NCBI RefSeq assembly: GCF_024399315.1
Contig: NZ_CP075170.1
Location: 3,534,001 to 3,598,000 of the forward strand
DNA: 64,000 nucleotides
From: Chryseobacterium sp. MA9
Lineage (GTDB): Bacteria; Bacteroidota; Bacteroidia; Flavobacteriales; Weeksellaceae
Direction: 5' to 3'
Shown: positions 45,554-55,293 of the stretch, piece after piece
How the letters are laid out: every line of letters starts with the position of its first letter
Numbering within the stretch: position 1 is the first letter of the stretch
Translations under genes and position numbers: made by a program
The notes under the pieces: model-generated
Seen by the model: only the letters and a program-made list of their open reading frames with translations
Database searches by the model: none
What the model was told of the DNA's origin: nothing

Positions 45554-47595
45554 ACACACGTTATTTTAAAATTTTTTCCATCCTCGTTGTCATCGCCCTT
45601 ATTTTTGTGGCGAGGCTTGCCTATTTACAGTTATTTACAGACCGTTATGCATTAAATGCTGCAAATACATCCATCAAAACGGAATATGTTATTCCACAGC
45701 GCGGGGTCATTTTTGACAGGAATGGGAAAATCATGGTGGGAAACCAGCCGGCCTATGAAGTTTCTTTTACACAGGCTTTAATGCGACCGGATTTTGATAC
45801 TCTTGGGTTCTGTAGTCTTATGAAGATCTCCAAGGCGGATTTTATCAAAAGAATTGCTGTTATTAAAAAGGAAAAATATTATTCCAAACTGACTCCAATG
45901 ACTTTTCTGAAGGATCTGAGCAGGGAAGACATCGCAAGAGTTCAGGAAATTATTTTTAAATATCCGGCTTTTAATATTGTACAAAGGCCTCAGCGTCAAT
46001 ATGAAGTTTCTACTTCAGGTAACCTCCTGGGATATACCAGTGAAGTAAATGAACGTGAAATAAAAAAAGACTCTGCATACTATTTACCGGGAGATTTTAT
46101 CGGAAAAACAGGAGTTGAAAAATCCTACGAAAAAGAACTTCGTGGGGTAAAAGGAGTGAAATACATTCAAAAAGATATCAGGCTCCGAAATATCGGTTCT
46201 TATAAAAACGGATCTTTGGATAAAGATGTGATTACCGGTAAAGATATTACATTAACCATTGATTATGATCTTCAGAGAACGGCTGAAGAAATGCTAGTAA
46301 ACAAACATGGTGCAATTGTAGCTTTAGACCCTAATAATGGGGAAGTGCTAGTTGCGGCTACCGGACCGGATATTGATCCGAATCTTTTCACCGGACCTTA
46401 CAAATCAAAAAATTTATACGCCCTGTCAAAAGATACGCTTTACGAAAATAAACCCACTTTTGACCGTTCCTTACAGGCCGGATATCCTCCGGGGTCAACG
46501 TTCAAATTGTTGACTGCCCTGGCAGCAATGCAAATGGGAGTAATGGATGAAAAGACTATTTTCCCCTGTGGTGGTGGTTTTTTCTATAAAGGGAAAAGAA
46601 TTAAAGGCCATGGCGGAGCTGATCCGCTAATTCCTTCAATTCAGGTTTCCAGTAACTGTTTTTTTACATATGCATTTATTGCAATCATCAAAAAATACCC
46701 TGGAAATCCTTCAAAAGGGGTTGATGAATGGAAAAAGATCATGAGCAGTTTTGGAGTTGGAGAATTTTTGAATAATGATTTCGCTGTTGGAGCAAAAGGA
46801 AGAATACCTTCAGGAGATTTTTACGAAAAAAGATTTAAAGCCATCATGAAAGCCAGTGGCTCTCAGAGAACTGATTTTAAAAACTGGGATGAGATGTCAA
46901 CTGGTGCTATTTATAATGGAATGGGGCAGGGAGATGTTTTGGTAACACCTATTCAACTTGCCAATTATGTAGCTGCTATTGCTAACAAAGGATGGTATTA
47001 TACCCCTCATATTGTAAAAGCAATTGACGGAAAGGCAAACCCTGATCCAAGATTTAAAGTTAAACACAAAACGCTGGTTGATCCGAAACATTTTGAGCCC
47101 GTTTTAAAAGGGATGGAAGCTGTAGTTCTGAGAGGAACAGCAAGAGGATTAAAGTCCAATGATTTTACACAATTAGCTAAAACAGGTACAGCACAGGTTC
47201 CGCAAGGAAAGGATAATTCTATCTTTGTATTGATTGCTCCTGCTGATAAACCTAAAATTGTAGTAGTTGCAGTAATGGAGCATGCCGGATTCGGAGCAAC
47301 ATGGGCAGGACCAGCCTGTACGGTAATTGCTGAAAAATATATTACAGGTGATTTGAAAAGAGAAAATCTTTATAAAAAAATGATCACCTCGAGTTTCATG
47401 CCGGAGTATAAAAGGCAGTGGATTGCAGATTTGAAACGTAAAGGTTTATACGTTGATCCTAAACCGGATTCAATCAAACAAAAAAGAATAAAAGATAGTC
47501 TGGAGCTGGTGAAACAGCAAAAAGCCAAACTACAGAAAAAAATAGAAGAGGAAACTAAAAAGAATAACACTGCTAAAAAAACTGTCAAGCAATGA
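45550..47595 (+). CDS. mrdA: Penicillin-binding protein 2
   Basis: PBP2 is the class B transpeptidase of the rod complex and partners RodA. The 681-residue protein has an N-terminal membrane segment (about residues 8-27), a PBP dimerisation domain and a transpeptidase domain with the active Ser in PPGSTFKLL near residue 317, SSNCFF near 372 and KTGTAQ near 546. The last 50 residues are Lys/Gln-rich. The start codon appears to be TTG at 45550, overlapping the mreD stop as TTGA; no ATG gives a complete anchor. It overlaps rodA by 4 bp. Confidence 0.94.
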   Translation: MNTRYFKIFSILVVIALIFVARLAYLQLFTDRYALNAANTSIKTEYVIPQRGVIFDRNGKIMVGNQPAYEVSFTQALMRPDFDTLGFCSLMKISKADFIKRIAVIKKEKYYSKLTPMTFLKDLSREDIARVQEIIFKYPAFNIVQRPQRQYEVSTSGNLLGYTSEVNEREIKKDSAYYLPGDFIGKTGVEKSYEKELRGVKGVKYIQKDIRLRNIGSYKNGSLDKDVITGKDITLTIDYDLQRTAEEMLVNKHGAIVALDPNNGEVLVAATGPDIDPNLFTGPYKSKNLYALSKDTLYENKPTFDRSLQAGYPPGSTFKLLTALAAMQMGVMDEKTIFPCGGGFFYKGKRIKGHGGADPLIPSIQVSSNCFFTYAFIAIIKKYPGNPSKGVDEWKKIMSSFGVGEFLNNDFAVGAKGRIPSGDFYEKRFKAIMKASGSQRTDFKNWDEMSTGAIYNGMGQGDVLVTPIQLANYVAAIANKGWYYTPHIVKAIDGKANPDPRFKVKHKTLVDPKHFEPVLKGMEAVVLRGTARGLKSNDFTQLAKTGTAQVPQGKDNSIFVLIAPADKPKIVVVAVMEHAGFGATWAGPACTVIAEKYITGDLKRENLYKKMITSSFMPEYKRQWIADLKRKGLYVDPKPDSIKQKRIKDSLELVKQQKAKLQKKIEEETKKNNTAKKTVKQ

Positions 47596-48821
47596 AATGG
47601 ACTGAAGGAATAGATAAATTAGGCCTTGGGCTGTATTTCCTGCTTTGTGTTTTTGCCATTGCAAATATTTACAGTGTTGACCAAAAACTAGGAGAAAAGC
47701 AATTGGTCTTTTTCTGTATTTCGTTATTTGTAGGACTTATTATATTTTTCAGCAGAAGTAAGTTCTTTGAAAATATGGCCGGGATTATTTACATTGGCGG
47801 AGTCCTGTTGCTTATTGGACTTTTCCCCTTTGGAAAAGAAATCCTGGGGCAGAAAAACTGGTATAAATTTGGAAGTTTTACCATGCAGCCTGTAGAATTT
47901 GCGAAGATAGGAACTGCGCTGATGCTTGCCAACTATGTTTCCGGACCTGATTTTAATCTTAAAAACCGAAAGTCTTTATGGACTACCTTAGCCATTATTG
48001 GCGTACCGGCGGTTGTTGTTCTTGCTATTCCGGATGTAGGTTCCATGCTTGTATTTATTGCATTTTTCATTGCTTTATACAGAGAAGGACTGAGTGGTCT
48101 TTTGTTTGGAATAGGATTTCTTTTTGCCGGAGTGTTTCTGATTTCATTAGCTGTTCCTCCTATTTATGTTGCAGTGGCTGTTCTGGTAATTGCCGGTATT
48201 CTGATAGCAATGAATTATCATAGAATGTCCTGGGATGTAATTTCTATTTCGGGGATTTCAGGATCTATTCTTTTACTGTGCGGATTGGCTTTCGCATCTC
48301 CTTATATTTTAGAAAAACTTCCTAAACACCAGAGAGAAAGAATTGACGTTCTTTATAAAGGTGAAAAGGCATTTAGAGATACTTCAGGATACAACTTGCT
48401 ATATTCCAAAACAGCTATCGGATCCGGTGGGCTTTGGGGAAAAGGATACCGTGAAGGATCAGTTACCCAGGGAAAATTTGTACCCGAGCAGGAAACCGAT
48501 TATATCTTTTGTACAGTAGGAGAAGAATGGGGCTTTTTTGGAAGTGCAATTCTGATCTTATGCTACATGATTTATATCGGAAGAATATATTATCTCGCAG
48601 AAAGGCAGAAATCTACTTTTAACCGTGTCTTTGGATATTGTTTTGCCTCCATTCTGCTGATGCACTTTTCGATCAATTTAGGGATGGTTATGGGACTTTT
48701 CCCTACAGTTGGGATTCCTCTTCCGTATTTCAGTTATGGAGGTAGTTCTTTGTTGGCATTCTCTATGATGACTTTTATTTTCTTTAAACTTAATTATTCT
48801 GATAAAAACAGCTTGGTGTAG
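47592..48821 (+). CDS. rodA: RodA, SEDS peptidoglycan polymerase
   Basis: RodA polymerises lipid II into glycan strands with PBP2 in the side wall. The 409-residue protein has about ten membrane segments. SEDS marks include QNWYKFGSFTMQPVEFAKIGTALMLANY near residue 95, QGKFVPEQETDYIFCTVGEEWGFFGSAIL near residue 293, and PTVGIPLPYFSYGGSSLLAF near residue 376. Its ATG overlaps the mrdA stop codon (ATGA). It ends the shape operon. Confidence 0.96.
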   Translation: MKWTEGIDKLGLGLYFLLCVFAIANIYSVDQKLGEKQLVFFCISLFVGLIIFFSRSKFFENMAGIIYIGGVLLLIGLFPFGKEILGQKNWYKFGSFTMQPVEFAKIGTALMLANYVSGPDFNLKNRKSLWTTLAIIGVPAVVVLAIPDVGSMLVFIAFFIALYREGLSGLLFGIGFLFAGVFLISLAVPPIYVAVAVLVIAGILIAMNYHRMSWDVISISGISGSILLLCGLAFASPYILEKLPKHQRERIDVLYKGEKAFRDTSGYNLLYSKTAIGSGGLWGKGYREGSVTQGKFVPEQETDYIFCTVGEEWGFFGSAILILCYMIYIGRIYYLAERQKSTFNRVFGYCFASILLMHFSINLGMVMGLFPTVGIPLPYFSYGGSSLLAFSMMTFIFFKLNYSDKNSLV

Positions 48822-48937
48822 AAGACGAAAGTCAGAAGCTGGTTGATGGAGGGTTACAATTTTTCTGCCTGAATTCGTTTCAAAATAAATCTGCACAATC
48901 AGTGAGGGAAAAATAAAGCTCATCAACACAACTTTTT

Positions 48938-49519
48938 ATGAAACAGTCATATTTCTCCGACGAAAATTTCGAGAACAAAGATTTAATACAGCATCCTTTA
49001 GAAAAAGGCGAGTACGAAAACTGTACTTTCCGGAACTGTAATTTTGAGTATGCAAACCTTTCAGGATTCAGCTTTACGGATTGTGAATTGATAGAATGTA
49101 ACCTCAGCATGACAAAGCTTGTGAGAACGGCCTTTCATAATGTGATTTTCAAAGAATGTAAAATGTTTGGCCTTCAGTTTAATGATTGTAATGCATTCGG
49201 GTTATCTTTTACATTTGATGGATGTGCTTTAAACAATTCAGTTTTCTATCAGACATCCATTAAGAAAACGGTTTTCAAAAATTCCAGATTGATTGAAGTA
49301 GACTTCACAGAATGTGATGCATCAAATGTTGTCTTTAATAATTGTGACCTTTCGGGCGCTGTTTTCGATGCTGCAAACCTTGAAAAAGCAGATTTCAGGA
49401 CTTCGGTCAACTACTCAATAGATCCGGCTTTAAACAGGCTTAAAAAGGCCAAATTTTCGCTTTCTGAAATATATGGACTCTTGTATAAGCTGGATATTGA
49501 AATTGATAAGAGTAACTGA
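48938..49519 (+). CDS. Qnr-like pentapeptide-repeat protein
   Basis: This 193-residue protein consists almost wholly of pentapeptide repeats with the A(D/N)LxF-like pattern (CTFRNCNFEYANLSGFSF, ECNLSMTKL, CDLSGAVFDAANLEKADFRTS), which fold as a right-handed four-sided helix. The ending (AKFSLSEIYGLLYKLDIEID) resembles that of Qnr and MfpA proteins, which mimic DNA and shield gyrase from quinolones. Whether this one does so cannot be told. It lies 116 bp after rodA on the same strand. The gap shows no terminator. Confidence 0.87.
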   Translation: MKQSYFSDENFENKDLIQHPLEKGEYENCTFRNCNFEYANLSGFSFTDCELIECNLSMTKLVRTAFHNVIFKECKMFGLQFNDCNAFGLSFTFDGCALNNSVFYQTSIKKTVFKNSRLIEVDFTECDASNVVFNNCDLSGAVFDAANLEKADFRTSVNYSIDPALNRLKKAKFSLSEIYGLLYKLDIEIDKSN

Positions 49520-49657
49520 TGCCTGAAGGCTGTTAGTTTAGCATTTCAATTCAGGAATGTGATATGTAACGATAGGAGTGGGTTTTAACCTGCTTTTCTC
49601 TTCAGAAATATTCCTTGGCTTTAGCAGAAACTTAGTCCAGATTCAAGCATAATAAAA

Positions 49658-49681
49658 AAGCCATCAGAATTCTGATGGCTT
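49658..49681. terminator. Terminator between pentapeptide and C40 peptidase genes
   Basis: An 11-bp stem (49658-49668 with 49671-49681) lies between converging genes. The T run is stronger on the minus strand, so it mainly serves the C40 peptidase gene. Confidence 0.75.
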
Positions 49682-49708
49682 CATTATTTAAATCAATTAT
49701 TTATAAAA

Positions 49709-50419
49709 TTAAAAATTTGCTGATGTAGCGGGAGTAGTTGCTGCTAAGTTATTGTAAGCATCTCCTTCTTCGTTGATCACTCTCTTTGCGAACCTGAACT
49801 TAGGTCCCCAATAAGAATCATTCAGTGAAGAAATCATTACTCCTTTTGATGTTGCTGCGTGGATAAACTTGATCTCACCCTCTTCAGTAACACTTTCTAC
49901 AATACCTACGTGAGAAATTCTTCTTCCGTGAGAAAAGAAAATCAAATCTCCTTTCTGTAGTTCTCCTTTTTCAACTCTTTCCCCTTCCTGAGCCTGAGAT
50001 GCTGCTACTCTAGGTAAGCTAAGACCTGCTGCTGCTCCGAATACAGAAAGAACAAAAGCTGAACAATCTATACCGTTTCTTGTAGTTCCTCCATATCTGT
50101 AAGGAGTTCCAAGGTATGTTTCAGCTTCTTCAAGGATACCGTCAATGGTTTTATTATGTTTGATTACTTTTGCAATCTCAGAATTCTTAACTGCTTTTTT
50201 AGCACTAGCGATAGATGCTGCTTTTTCAGCAAGGAAAGAGTCGATAAGTTTCTGCTTATCCTGCTCTATTCTTTTGTTATCTATAGAAGCTAGTTTGGCA
50301 TCTGTTTTGTATTCTTTTGTGTAAGTTGCTGGTTTTGAAACCACATAATTTGTAGCACACGATTGCAATGAAACTGTAGTAACTAAAGCAACTAAATAAA
50401 ACAAAACTCTTTTCTTCAT
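49709..50419 (-). CDS. NlpC/P60 (C40) peptidase lipoprotein
   Basis: This is a cell-wall hydrolase that cuts stem-peptide bonds. The ATG at 50419 (MKKRVLFYLVALVTTVSLQSC) gives a 236-residue lipoprotein; the longer frame adds 16 residues with no signal. The NlpC/P60 domain (about residues 107-220) has the catalytic Cys in NGIDCSAFVLSVFGA, the His in RRISHVGIVES, and a third polar residue in IKFIHAATSKGVM. The N-terminal half is a Lys/Ala-rich helix that probably spans the periplasm. Confidence 0.92.
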   Translation of the reverse strand: MKKRVLFYLVALVTTVSLQSCATNYVVSKPATYTKEYKTDAKLASIDNKRIEQDKQKLIDSFLAEKAASIASAKKAVKNSEIAKVIKHNKTIDGILEEAETYLGTPYRYGGTTRNGIDCSAFVLSVFGAAAGLSLPRVAASQAQEGERVEKGELQKGDLIFFSHGRRISHVGIVESVTEEGEIKFIHAATSKGVMISSLNDSYWGPKFRFAKRVINEEGDAYNNLAATTPATSANF

Positions 50420-50706
50420 ATATATTTGATTATCCGTGTTAAAAGGAATATTTATTTTCAAAAGCAATACAAAAGTAGAGATTCCGAATAAAAGACCCCT
50501 GATATGATAATTGTCAGGATCTTATTTTAACACATTTTAACATATAATTTACATATGTTAAAGAAAAATAAACCGCAACGGCCTATTTTTGGTAAGTGTG
50601 CGGTTTTTTTTATTAAGATTCTTTAACAAACCAAATCGATTTTCTTCTATATATCAGGTTTTGTAATTTAAAACTCTCATTTTCAAGACTGTTAATAAAA
50701 CAAAAA
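50420..50706. other. Intergenic stretch with orphan terminator-like hairpin
   Basis: This stretch holds an inverted repeat TAACATA/TATGTTA and, at 50571-50605, the arms AACCGCA and TGCGGTT around a 21-base loop followed by a run of T on the plus strand. No plus-strand gene ends there, so a short non-coding RNA is possible. No coding frame was seen. Confidence 0.4.
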
Positions 50707-50732
50707 AAATTCCCCGGATTTCCGGGGAATTT
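50707..50732 (-). terminator. Terminator after glutamine synthetase III
   Basis: A 12-bp GC-rich stem (50707-50718 with 50721-50732) is followed by a run of T on the minus strand, 27 bp after the stop codon. Confidence 0.85.
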
Positions 50733-50758
50733 GAACTAATATGGAACTTTACAGGACG

Positions 50759-52954
50759 TTATTTTGTAAACAACATTTCTCTGTATTTTGTCATTGGCCA
50801 AAGCTCATCGTCTACCATCATTTCCAATGCATCAGAAGCATCTCTGATAGGATCAAATAATGGTTTTACTTTGTTACAATAGCTTTCTGCCTGTTTTTGG
50901 CTGTCTGATATGCTTTTTGCTGCTTCTCTGGCTTTGATAAGATCTTCAACACCAAGTTTAATTTTAGAAACATTTTCAGAAATGCTTGTAATTAAACTCA
51001 TCTGCTCTTTTGCCAATGGCTTGAATTCTTTATCTCCAAAGATGTCTTTAAGACCTTTTACGTTTTCAATTAATCTGTTCTGATAATTTAATGCAGAAGG
51101 AATGATGTGGTTTCTTGCGATATCACTTAACACTCTTGCTTCAATATCAATTACAGTAGAATATTTTTCTAATTTGATTTCGTTTCTCGCTTCCACTTCT
51201 CTGTGATTGAAAATTCCCATCTCTTCATATAGATCCAGGAACTTCTTATCCATTTCCTGCTTTAATGCTTCAGGAGTTGTTTTTAGATTGTTTAATCCTC
51301 TTTTCTTGGCTTCTTTTGCCCAGTCATCAGAGTATCCGTCACCTTCAAACATGATGTTTTTACATTGCTTGATGTATTCTCTCAATACATTAAAGATAGC
51401 TTCGTCCTTCTTAAGACCAGTTTCAATTAAAGTGTCAACTTCTTTCTTGAAATCATTAAGCTGTTTTGCAGCAATAGTGTTCATTACGGTCATAGATTCT
51501 GCACAGTTTGCAGAAGATCCTACTGCTCTGATTTCAAACTTATTTCCTGTAAATGCAAATGGAGAAGTTCTGTTTCTATCAGTGTTATCTAATAAGATTT
51601 CAGGAATTTTTCCAACTACATTTAATTTTAATTCTGTTTTCTCTTCCGGAGATAATTTTCCGTTCGTTACTTTTTCAAGTTCTTCCAATACGCTGAACAG
51701 CTGGGTTCCGATGAATACGGAAATAATTGCCGGTGGAGCTTCATTGGCACCAAGTCTGTGGTCGTTGCTTGCAGAAGCAATACTTGCTCTTAAAAGATCT
51801 GCATACTCATGAACCGCCTTAATGGTGTTAACAAAGAATGTTAAGAACTGTAAGTTTTTCTTTGGATTTTTTCCTGGGCTTAGAAGATTTTCTCCAGTAT
51901 CAGTTGCTAAAGACCAGTTGTTGTGTTTTCCGCTTCCGTTTACTCCAGCGAATGGCTTTTCGTGGAAAAGAATGTGGAAGTGGTGCTTGTGAGCTACTCT
52001 TGCCATGATGTCCATCAACAATGAGTTGTGGTCTACGGCAACGTTCACTTCTTCAAACATTGGTGCAAGCTCGAACTGGTTGGGTGCAACCTCATTGTGT
52101 CTTGTTGTTGCAGGGATTCCCAATTTCATACACTCAATTTCCAACTCTTTCATGAAGTTCATTACTCTTGTAGGAATAGAGCCGAAATAGTGATCATCCA
52201 ACTGCTGTCCTTTTGCAGGCGAATGTCCAAGTAATGTTTTACCTGTTAACACAAGATCAGGACGAGATTGGTATAATGCTGAATCTACAAGGAAATATTC
52301 CTGCTCCCAACCCAAAGTAGGAGTTACCTTAGTTACGTTTTTGTCAAAATACTGCATTACATTAGTTGCAGCTTCATCTACGGCGTTTAAAGCTCTTAAA
52401 AGAGGAGCTTTGTAATCTAATGTTTCTCCTGTATAAGAGATGAAGATTGAAGGAATACATAATGTAGTTCCCATAATGAATGCCGGAGATGTAGGATCCC
52501 ATGCTGTATACCCTCTTGCTTCAAAAGTATTTCTGATACCTCCGTTAGGGAAAGACGATGCGTCAGGTTCCTGCTGAATAAGCATATTTCCACTGAATCT
52601 CTCGATGGCTCTACCTCCTTCAATTGGAGTGAAGAATGAGTCGTGCTTTTCTGCAGTAGTACCCGTTAAAGGCTGAAACCAGTGAGTGTAGTGTGTTACA
52701 CCTTTGCTCATTGCCCAGTCTTTCATTGCTACAGCTACCTGATCTGCAATGTGTCTCTGGATTTTAGTTCCTTTTTTAATAGCGTCCATGATAGAGCCGA
52801 ATGCTTCTTTCGTCAAATATTCTCTCATTGTTTCTTCTGAGAAAACATTTTTACAGAATAGCTCTGATAATTTTGCAGGAATTTCAACAGAGTTGTCTTT
52901 TCTGAAATCCTTAAATGGAAGGGTTTCTAATGCTTTGAATCTTAAGGTTGACAT
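50759..52954 (-). CDS. glnN: Glutamine synthetase type III
   Basis: This enzyme makes glutamine from glutamate, ammonia and ATP in the cytoplasm. The 731-residue length and the start LETLPFKDFRKDNSVEIPAKLSELF mark type III, the large form common in Bacteroidota. Active-site parts include GWEQEYFLVD near residue 220, ATTRHNEVAPNQFELAPMFEE near 280, and HEKPFAGVNGSGKHNNWSLA near 335. A -7 box lies 23 bp upstream. No P-II or amt gene is next to it. Confidence 0.96.
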   Translation of the reverse strand: MSTLRFKALETLPFKDFRKDNSVEIPAKLSELFCKNVFSEETMREYLTKEAFGSIMDAIKKGTKIQRHIADQVAVAMKDWAMSKGVTHYTHWFQPLTGTTAEKHDSFFTPIEGGRAIERFSGNMLIQQEPDASSFPNGGIRNTFEARGYTAWDPTSPAFIMGTTLCIPSIFISYTGETLDYKAPLLRALNAVDEAATNVMQYFDKNVTKVTPTLGWEQEYFLVDSALYQSRPDLVLTGKTLLGHSPAKGQQLDDHYFGSIPTRVMNFMKELEIECMKLGIPATTRHNEVAPNQFELAPMFEEVNVAVDHNSLLMDIMARVAHKHHFHILFHEKPFAGVNGSGKHNNWSLATDTGENLLSPGKNPKKNLQFLTFFVNTIKAVHEYADLLRASIASASNDHRLGANEAPPAIISVFIGTQLFSVLEELEKVTNGKLSPEEKTELKLNVVGKIPEILLDNTDRNRTSPFAFTGNKFEIRAVGSSANCAESMTVMNTIAAKQLNDFKKEVDTLIETGLKKDEAIFNVLREYIKQCKNIMFEGDGYSDDWAKEAKKRGLNNLKTTPEALKQEMDKKFLDLYEEMGIFNHREVEARNEIKLEKYSTVIDIEARVLSDIARNHIIPSALNYQNRLIENVKGLKDIFGDKEFKPLAKEQMSLITSISENVSKIKLGVEDLIKAREAAKSISDSQKQAESYCNKVKPLFDPIRDASDALEMMVDDELWPMTKYREMLFTK

Positions 52955-52977
52955 ATTTGGGTTGATTTTTTACAGGG

Positions 52978-52985
52978 CAAATTTA
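52978..52985 (-). promoter_or_regulatory. -7 box of glutamine synthetase III
   Basis: TAAATTTG on the minus strand fits TAnnTTTG, 23 bp before the ATG. The -33 region is a T run with no spaced TTG. Confidence 0.5.
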
Positions 52986-53417
52986 CAAAAAAAATGAATT
53001 GAAAATATTTTAACCCTAAAATTTTTAGGGGTGTTTTAAAAATTAACACAAATTAAACGGTTGTTTTGGGGTTTTTGGAGGGGTGTATTTTCGATTTATG
53101 GTTAAAAGTTAACATCCGCGGGCTTGAAAAACCAGAGATATTAACTTTAGCCGTACAAAAAGAATATACAATCAGATATAGTATATGGAATTGTATAGCA
53201 TTAAAATTACAATTATTTTAAACTAGTTCTTGATTTTTTTTTCTAAAATAATGAAAAGCAAATAGAAAATACTTACAGCGCCAGTCCAAAATACTACTAC
53301 AATAAGTATCGGGCAAAATAATAAAGCGGATTAAAATATTCCAAAATAAACCCGCTTATCTATAGGTTTTAAACAACTTATTAAAAGATAGTTAAAATAA
53401 GTTGAGTGGAGATTTTG
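52986..53417. other. Intergenic stretch between divergent genes
   Basis: About 430 bp of mostly AT-rich sequence with G-rich runs near 53060-53100 and the palindrome GTTAAAAGTTAAC. No coding frame, RNA gene or terminator was recognised. It must contain control regions for both neighbours. Confidence 0.5.
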
Positions 53418-53425
53418 TATATTTG
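53418..53425 (+). promoter_or_regulatory. -7 box that decides the start at 53441
   Basis: TATATTTG fits TAnnTTTG, 15 bp before the ATG at 53441. It lies downstream of the TTG at 53402 that opens the longest frame, so that codon should not be in the message. Confidence 0.5.
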
Positions 53426-53440
53426 TGTGAAATTTATTTT

Positions 53441-55132
53441 ATGACAAATTCTAGAGCAAGAGAAACTACGGAGGCTATTGAAAGACTATACATTTCTATG
53501 AGACACTTATTTTATAGAGGATTTTTCAAGCCAGGAGGAGTTTCAGGAGAGAGCATCAGAAGCTTGCTGAAGACAATCAACCCAGAGATTTATGGTACCA
53601 TGAATATTCCAAGCAAATTGGAACTTGATGGTTTGATGTATGTTTTAGACAGACTTCCGGAAGGGATTGAGGAATGTGCTTTTATTCATCTTACATCAGA
53701 TGAAGGGTTTGATAAAGGAAGTTTCGAACCTATTGTTCCAAAGAAAAGAAGAAGAAACTGTTATAGAATAGACGAACACCAGATGAATATTGAAGTTCTT
53801 TTGGGACGTTCCGAAATTTATGACATTCTTACCCACCTGACCTTCCTGTTTATAGAAGCCGATAAAATCCGTAACCTGGCATTTATCCAGGATGAAAACT
53901 GGAAGCCAACACGTGCCTTTAAGATTATCGAAGAGGTTGTGAAAGGTGAAAAGAAATTCAGCAGAAAAGAAAAAGAAGTGGCACTTATTCATCTTTCTTC
54001 TTTGATAGGAAGATCTTTTGATGAAACTTTGAGAGCTTACAATACTTTCGGTGATGATCATAACCCTGACCGTTTATTCAAAATTATCTACAACTTAGGA
54101 AAGGTAAGTCTTGAAGATGCCAAAAGCAGCAGAGAAAGAGAAATTCATTTCAGCTCTATATTAAAGGAAAGAGTGGGGCATCATTATTTTGGTGAGAAAT
54201 GGGCGAATAAAGTGAAAGAGGTTTTATTTGAAAATGATCTTCATATGAGACCTTTGCATATTATTTCTGCCAATATGCACTCCGTAAAAAATATGCTGTA
54301 TGCCAATAACGCACTTAAAAAGAAACAGCATCACGAGATCGACTATAAACTATACGAAGATATCTCCAACAAAAAAGAACTTCGAGACAAAGTTTTAAAA
54401 TATGCTTTGGATGAAGGAATGATTCATATTGCTGATAAAAGCGGAAGTAATATAGATGTTCAGATTATAGACCTGAGCAAGACAGATCTAAAGAATACAC
54501 CGTTTGCAGACAGTAAGTTTACAGGTGATGATGTGATCATGGTATTCGATTATGCTTTCGGAGAGCAGGCTTTTGAGGTAATGGATGAACTTTTAAGACC
54601 TTTTGAGCACAAAGGGGAAATCTATATGATGAAAGTGAAATCTGTCTCTATTATGGGGAAAGCAGGAATTCTTACAGGAGAAAAAGGAGATATTATGATT
54701 CCTACTTCTCATATTTTTGAAGGAACTGCGGACAACTATCCATTTGAGAATGCATTGAAGCTGGAAGATTTCAAAGATGATGAATTAAAAGCTTTTGAAG
54801 GCCCAATGATTACTGTTCTGGGAACTTCACTGCAAAACAGAGATATCTTATCCTACTTTATGAATACTTCTTGGAAAGCGATTGGCCTTGAAATGGAAGG
54901 AGCACATTATCAGAAAGCAATTCAGGTTGCTTCAAAGATCAGACACCATATTTCACCGGATCTTTTTGTAATGTATGCTTATTACGCTTCTGATAATCCA
55001 TTGGAAACAGGAAGTACATTGTCTTCAGGAGGACTGGGGCTTACAGGAGTAAAACCAACTTATCTGATCACTTTAAGGATCCTTGAAAGGATTCTAAGGA
55101 GCGGAAAGAAAGAAGCTTCAACTAAAAAATAA
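53441..55132 (+). CDS. Two-part protein of unknown function, C-terminal half phosphorylase-like (possibly DUF6909)
   Basis: This 563-residue soluble protein starts MTNSRARETTEAIERLYISMRHLFYRG. I do not recognise a studied function; from memory it may belong to DUF6909. The N-terminal half (to about residue 300) is mainly helical and charged. The C-terminal half shows a pattern like nucleoside phosphorylases: SIMGKAGILTGEKGDIMIPTSHIFEGT near residue 408 and WKAIGLEMEGAHYQKAI near residue 482, where such enzymes have the ribose-binding Met-Glu pair (MEG). No signal or membrane segment. It is a single-gene unit with its own -7 box and terminator. Confidence 0.75.
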   Translation: MTNSRARETTEAIERLYISMRHLFYRGFFKPGGVSGESIRSLLKTINPEIYGTMNIPSKLELDGLMYVLDRLPEGIEECAFIHLTSDEGFDKGSFEPIVPKKRRRNCYRIDEHQMNIEVLLGRSEIYDILTHLTFLFIEADKIRNLAFIQDENWKPTRAFKIIEEVVKGEKKFSRKEKEVALIHLSSLIGRSFDETLRAYNTFGDDHNPDRLFKIIYNLGKVSLEDAKSSREREIHFSSILKERVGHHYFGEKWANKVKEVLFENDLHMRPLHIISANMHSVKNMLYANNALKKKQHHEIDYKLYEDISNKKELRDKVLKYALDEGMIHIADKSGSNIDVQIIDLSKTDLKNTPFADSKFTGDDVIMVFDYAFGEQAFEVMDELLRPFEHKGEIYMMKVKSVSIMGKAGILTGEKGDIMIPTSHIFEGTADNYPFENALKLEDFKDDELKAFEGPMITVLGTSLQNRDILSYFMNTSWKAIGLEMEGAHYQKAIQVASKIRHHISPDLFVMYAYYASDNPLETGSTLSSGGLGLTGVKPTYLITLRILERILRSGKKEASTKK

Positions 55133-55155
55133 TTGTAATTCAATATTATAATATT

Positions 55156-55187
55156 AACCTCAGATGTATTTTGCATTTGAGGTTTTT
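55156..55187 (+). terminator. Terminator after the two-part protein
   Basis: A 7-bp stem AACCTCA/TGAGGTT (55156-55162 with 55178-55184), extended inward by weaker pairs, is followed by T. Confidence 0.7.
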
Positions 55188-55293
55188 ATATTTGAGAAAA
55201 CTTATGAGCTTCTGTGTCACTTGCAAAATCTGGGGGTGGAAGTTTAAAAATAATTATCCAATTGTCTACCTTTAGAAAACAAAATACTACATC

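Noticed and set aside
51207..51812. 201-residue plus-strand frame
   Set aside because: It is the antisense shadow of glutamine synthetase III, whose own frame is fully conserved in pattern.
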